From: Pseudomonas sp. BBP2017
GTDB taxonomy: Bacteria; Pseudomonadota; Gammaproteobacteria; Pseudomonadales; Pseudomonadaceae
Direction of reading: 5' to 3'
DNA length: 64,000 nucleotides
NCBI RefSeq assembly: GCF_003024385.1
Contig: NZ_PVZN01000004.1
Coordinates: 124,001-188,000, forward strand
Shown here piece after piece: positions 60,541 through 64,000 of the stretch. Each line of letters begins with the position of its first letter. The first letter of the stretch is position 1. A program made the translations under genes and the position numbers. The notes below the pieces were generated by a model. It ran no database searches and had not been told where the DNA came from. It saw only the letters and a list, made by a program, of their open reading frames with translations.

Positions 60541-63500
60541 ATGCACCTGCTGCGGACCCAGCCCGGTGGTTTCGTACCGGACGACAGTATTGCCGACCTC
60601 GGCCAGACCCCGGCCGAGCTGGTCATTCTCTGCAGCGGTGACTCGCACCTGGCACTGCTGGCCGAAACCGCCCAGCAGTTGCCCGAGGATTTCCCCAGCC
60701 TGCGTCTGGCCAACCCGATGCAGGTACAGAACCATGCCTCGGTCGACCTGTATATCGACGAAGTGCTGCGTCATGCCAAGGTGATTCTGGTGTCGTTGCA
60801 CGGTGGCGTTGGCTATTGGCGCTATGGTGTCGAACAGCTGCTGGAACTGGCGGCCAGTGGCGTGCAGTTGATCCTGGTACCGGGTGATGATCGCCCCGAT
60901 CCGGAACTTACCCGTTTAAGTACTGTGTCGGCAGAGCAAGCCGAGCGGCTCTGGCACTTCTTGCGCCAGGGTGGCAAGGCCAATGCGCTGAACCTGTTCA
61001 ACTGCCTGGCCAGCCAGTGGTTGCAACGCGATTATCCCTGGGGCGAGCCGCAGCAGTTGCCGCGTACGGCGGTGTATCACCCGCGCAAGGCCAGCGCCGA
61101 GTTGGCTGACTGGTTTTCTCAGTGGCAGGTCGAGCAACCGGTCGTACCGATCCTGTTCTACCGCTCGCACTTGCAGGCGGCCAACACTGCCTTTATCGAT
61201 ACCTTCTGCGAGCGCTTGCAACTGGCTGGGCTCAATCCTTTGCCGATTGCGGTGGCCAGCCTTAAAGAGGCCGGCTGCCTGAGCCAGGTCGAAGACTGGC
61301 TCGATCAGGTCGACGCCGCATTGATCATCAATACCACCGGTTTTGCCCAGTCCAGTCCCGAACAACCGCACTTGCGGCCGTTTCGCCGGGATATTCCGGT
61401 GCTGCAGGCAATCTGCGCCCAGGACAATCAGCCAGGCTGGGAAACCAGCGAACAAGGCCTGGGCGCCCGCGACCTGGCCATGCATATTGTCTTGCCGGAG
61501 CTGGACGGGCGCATCATTACCCGGCCGGTCAGCTTCAAGGACCTGGCCTGGCGCAGCGAGCGCAGCCAGTCGGATGTGGTCTGTTATCGCCCGCACGCCG
61601 AACGCATGGACTTTGTCGCTGAACTGGCCCGGCGCTGGTGCGCACTGGCGCAGCTGCCCAACCAGGACAAGCGCGTCGCCCTGATCCTGGCCAACTACCC
61701 GACCCGTGATGGACGCATCGGCAACGGTGTCGGTCTGGACACGCCAGCGGCAGCCTTGAACATCCTGCGCGCCCTGCAGGCGCAAGGCTATCCGCTGAGC
61801 GCCTTGCCCGACAGCGGCACGGCGCTGATCCAGGCGCTGCTCGGCGGCGTCAGCAATGATCTGGACAGCCTGGATCAGCGCCCCTGCCTGCAAAGCATGG
61901 CGTTGCAAGACTATCGTGCCGCCTTTGCCGCCTTGCCCCAAGCCAATCAGGACGCTGTGCGCGAGCGCTGGGGCGAACCGGAGCAGGACCCGATGTTTCG
62001 CAGCGGGCGGATGATGGTCGCGGGTCTGCGCTTTGGCCTGACCTTCGTCGGCATCCAGCCGGCGCGTGGCTATCAACTGGATCAGAGCGCGGTGTACCAC
62101 GATCCCGACCTGGTGCCGCCGCACGGCTACCTGGCGTTCTATTTCTGGCTGCGCCACGGCTTTGCCGCCGACGCGTTGATCCATGTCGGCAAGCACGGCA
62201 ACCTGGAATGGCTGCCGGGCAAGGGCGTGGGCTTGTCTGCCAGTTGCTGGCCGGACGCGTTGCTCGGGCCGCTGCCCAACATCTATCCGTTCATCGTCAA
62301 TGACCCGGGTGAGGGCGCTCAGGCCAAGCGCCGCACCCAGGCGGTGATTATCGATCACCTGATGCCGCCGTTGACCCGCGCTGAAACCTACGGGCCACTG
62401 CGTCACCTTGAGGCCCTGGCTGACGAATATTACGAAGCACAACTGCTCGATCCACGTCGAGCCCGTGAGTTGCAACGGGATATTCTCGAGCTGGTGCGCG
62501 ATAACCATATTGACCGCGAGCTGCAGCTTGAAGGCGCGCTGGACGACGCTGCCGTGTGGCTGCCGCGTCTGGACACCTACTTGTGCGACCTCAAGGAGTC
62601 GCAGATCCGCGATGGCCTGCATGTATTTGGCGAGTCGCCAAGCGGACGCTTGCGCATCGATACCTTGCTGGCGCTGTTGCGGGTCGAACGTGGCGATGGC
62701 CGAGGCGCCAATGCCAGTTTGCTGCGGGCCTTGGCCAGAGCGCTGGCGCTGGGGTTCGATCCACTCGATTGCGACCTCGGCGAGCCCTGGAATGGTCCGC
62801 GTCCGACGTTGTTGCAGGCGCAGGATCTGGCGCTGTGGCGTACTGCGGGGGATACCCGTGAACGCCTGGAAATGCTCGCCGGTCATTACATTGCACACAC
62901 TTTGGCTGGTACCGCTCAAGTGCCGCAGGAGCCGCAGTGGTCAGACGTGCGGGCCGTACTTGAGGCGCTGCAACAAACCATCGCACCGCAATTGGATGCC
63001 TGTGGCCCGGCTGAACTGCAAGGGCTGCTGGCAGCCCTGCAAGGCCGCTTCGTTCCGGCCGGCCCCAGTGGCGCCCCCAGTCGCGGGCGCCTCGATGTGC
63101 TGCCGACCGGGCGTAACTTCTATACTGTCGATGTGCGCAACCTGCCGACTACCACGGCGTGGCGTATTGGTTTTGCCTCGGCCAACCTGATCCTTGAGCG
63201 CCACCTGCAGGACCACGGCGATCACTTGCGCCAGCTCGGCCTTTCGGTGTGGGGCACAGCGACCATGCGTACCGGCGGCGATGATATCGCCCAGGCCATG
63301 GCTCTGCTCGGCGTGCGCCCGGTATGGGCCAGCGGCAGCCAGCGAGTCGACGACTTCGAAATCCTGCCGTTGAGCCTGCTGGACCGGCCCCGGGTGGATG
63401 TGACGCTGCGGGTGTCGGGATTTTTCCGCGATGCCTTCGGTAACCTCATCAAGCTGTTCGATGCGGCGGTGCAGGCGGTGGCGGCGCTGGACGAACCTGA

Positions 63501-64000
63501 TGACCTCAACCCGCTCGCCGCCAGGGTGCGCAGCGAGCGTGCCGAATTCGAGCGCCAGGGCATGAACGAGGAGCAGGCTGCGCGTCAGGCGGGCTGGCGG
63601 ATTTTCGGCGCCAAGCCCGGGGCCTATGGCGCCGGCGTGCAGAACGCCATCGACGGGCACTTGTGGCATGAGCGCAAGGACCTCGCTGAGGTCTACCTCA
63701 ATCACGGTGGCTATGCGTACGGCGCCGCGGACGAGGGGACACCGGCGCGGGCCGATTTTGCCCGGCGCTTGAGCCAGGTCCAGGCAGTGATTCACAACCA
63801 GGACAATCACGAGCATGACCTGCTCGATTCCAACGACTACTACCAGTTCCAGGGCGGCATGCTGGCGGCGGTGGAAAGCCTGGCTGGCAACCGGGTGGCC
63901 AGTTACCACGGTGACCACAGTCAACCGGACCGCCCGCGCATCCGCACCTTGAAAGAAGAGCTCAACCGGGTAATCCGCGCCCGTGCGCTCAATCCGAAAT
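60541..64000 (+). CDS. cobN: Cobaltochelatase subunit CobN (3' end cut by window edge)
   Basis: 1,153 residues are visible of a protein usually about 1,250 long. CobN is the large subunit of the ATP-dependent aerobic chelatase that inserts cobalt into hydrogenobyrinic acid a,c-diamide. Visible signatures are LHGGVGYWRYGVEQL near residue 85, and HVGKHGNLEWLPGKGVGLS (about 550), a CobN/BchH active-region motif. ATG 60541 lies 3 bases after the cobW stop, so both are translated from one riboswitch-controlled transcript. Confidence 0.95.
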   Translation, partial: MHLLRTQPGGFVPDDSIADLGQTPAELVILCSGDSHLALLAETAQQLPEDFPSLRLANPMQVQNHASVDLYIDEVLRHAKVILVSLHGGVGYWRYGVEQLLELAASGVQLILVPGDDRPDPELTRLSTVSAEQAERLWHFLRQGGKANALNLFNCLASQWLQRDYPWGEPQQLPRTAVYHPRKASAELADWFSQWQVEQPVVPILFYRSHLQAANTAFIDTFCERLQLAGLNPLPIAVASLKEAGCLSQVEDWLDQVDAALIINTTGFAQSSPEQPHLRPFRRDIPVLQAICAQDNQPGWETSEQGLGARDLAMHIVLPELDGRIITRPVSFKDLAWRSERSQSDVVCYRPHAERMDFVAELARRWCALAQLPNQDKRVALILANYPTRDGRIGNGVGLDTPAAALNILRALQAQGYPLSALPDSGTALIQALLGGVSNDLDSLDQRPCLQSMALQDYRAAFAALPQANQDAVRERWGEPEQDPMFRSGRMMVAGLRFGLTFVGIQPARGYQLDQSAVYHDPDLVPPHGYLAFYFWLRHGFAADALIHVGKHGNLEWLPGKGVGLSASCWPDALLGPLPNIYPFIVNDPGEGAQAKRRTQAVIIDHLMPPLTRAETYGPLRHLEALADEYYEAQLLDPRRARELQRDILELVRDNHIDRELQLEGALDDAAVWLPRLDTYLCDLKESQIRDGLHVFGESPSGRLRIDTLLALLRVERGDGRGANASLLRALARALALGFDPLDCDLGEPWNGPRPTLLQAQDLALWRTAGDTRERLEMLAGHYIAHTLAGTAQVPQEPQWSDVRAVLEALQQTIAPQLDACGPAELQGLLAALQGRFVPAGPSGAPSRGRLDVLPTGRNFYTVDVRNLPTTTAWRIGFASANLILERHLQDHGDHLRQLGLSVWGTATMRTGGDDIAQAMALLGVRPVWASGSQRVDDFEILPLSLLDRPRVDVTLRVSGFFRDAFGNLIKLFDAAVQAVAALDEPDDLNPLAARVRSERAEFERQGMNEEQAARQAGWRIFGAKPGAYGAGVQNAIDGHLWHERKDLAEVYLNHGGYAYGAADEGTPARADFARRLSQVQAVIHNQDNHEHDLLDSNDYYQFQGGMLAAVESLAGNRVASYHGDHSQPDRPRIRTLKEELNRVIRARALNPK

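Noticed and set aside
60916..62919. 667-codon open frame antisense to cobN
   Set aside because: It lies inside cobN and has no recognisable domain.

Overview
The window looks like chromosomal DNA of a fluorescent or putida-group Pseudomonas. The support is high-GC coding with strong G/C third positions, four copies of the REP family built on gcgggcttgccccgcg, a TyrR-like GcsR regulator in front of a gcvH-gcvP-glyA-sdaA-gcvT operon, and the CbtAB/CobW/CobN branch of aerobic cobalamin synthesis. I saw no tRNA, rRNA, CRISPR array, transposase or phage gene. Species assignment is inference.

Layout. 1-7.1 kb: a LysR regulator (cut by the left edge), divergent from an operon of a ureohydrolase, an aldehyde dehydrogenase, a tiny membrane protein, an NCS1-type permease and a GMC oxidoreductase; together they suggest oxidation and hydrolysis of an imported guanidino or amidino compound. 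7.5-19 kb: glycine/serine metabolism: an amino acid permease, the sigma54 activator GcsR, and the operon gcvH-gcvP-glyA-sdaA-gcvT-lipA. Permease and operon share sigma54 promoters and matching GcsR-type operators. 19-26 kb: a methyltransferase; an EmrAB-type efflux pump with a secreted cupin and an NAD(P)-binding protein; a divergent winged-helix/TolB-N/TPR regulator. 25.9-30.8 kb: a worn region holding a decayed HIT-family gene, gltS, a 5'-truncated bcsC barrel, small DUF proteins, a P-loop kinase, an adenosine-specific kinase, and a TPP riboswitch whose downstream gene is not recognisable.

30.9-54.6 kb is the most unusual part. It begins with gspG-gspF (minus strand) and a lytic transglycosylase. 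Next comes an operon for a giant secreted multicopper oxidase of the MnxG/McoA/MofA (Mn oxidase) kind with a beta-propeller protein, two SCO copper chaperones, a cytochrome c/periplasmic-binding fusion and a SurA-N-like chaperone. An operon follows that starts with a receiver-only response regulator and encodes a compact type II/type IV-like machine (GspE ATPase, PilM/N/O/P-like proteins, secretin, three pseudopilins) and then csgE, csgF and csgG, with no curlin subunit gene. All three units have sigma54 -24/-12 sequences and CCCC-N7-GGGG palindromes nearby, so they probably form one regulon that makes and exports an extracellular metal-oxidising enzyme.

54.6-64 kb: a DUF1272 gene, a 14-TM drug transporter flanked by a decayed copy of the cobM 3' end, then cobM-cobE-cbtA-cbtB (minus) and cobW-cobN (plus, cut by the right edge), each arm headed by its own cobalamin riboswitch.
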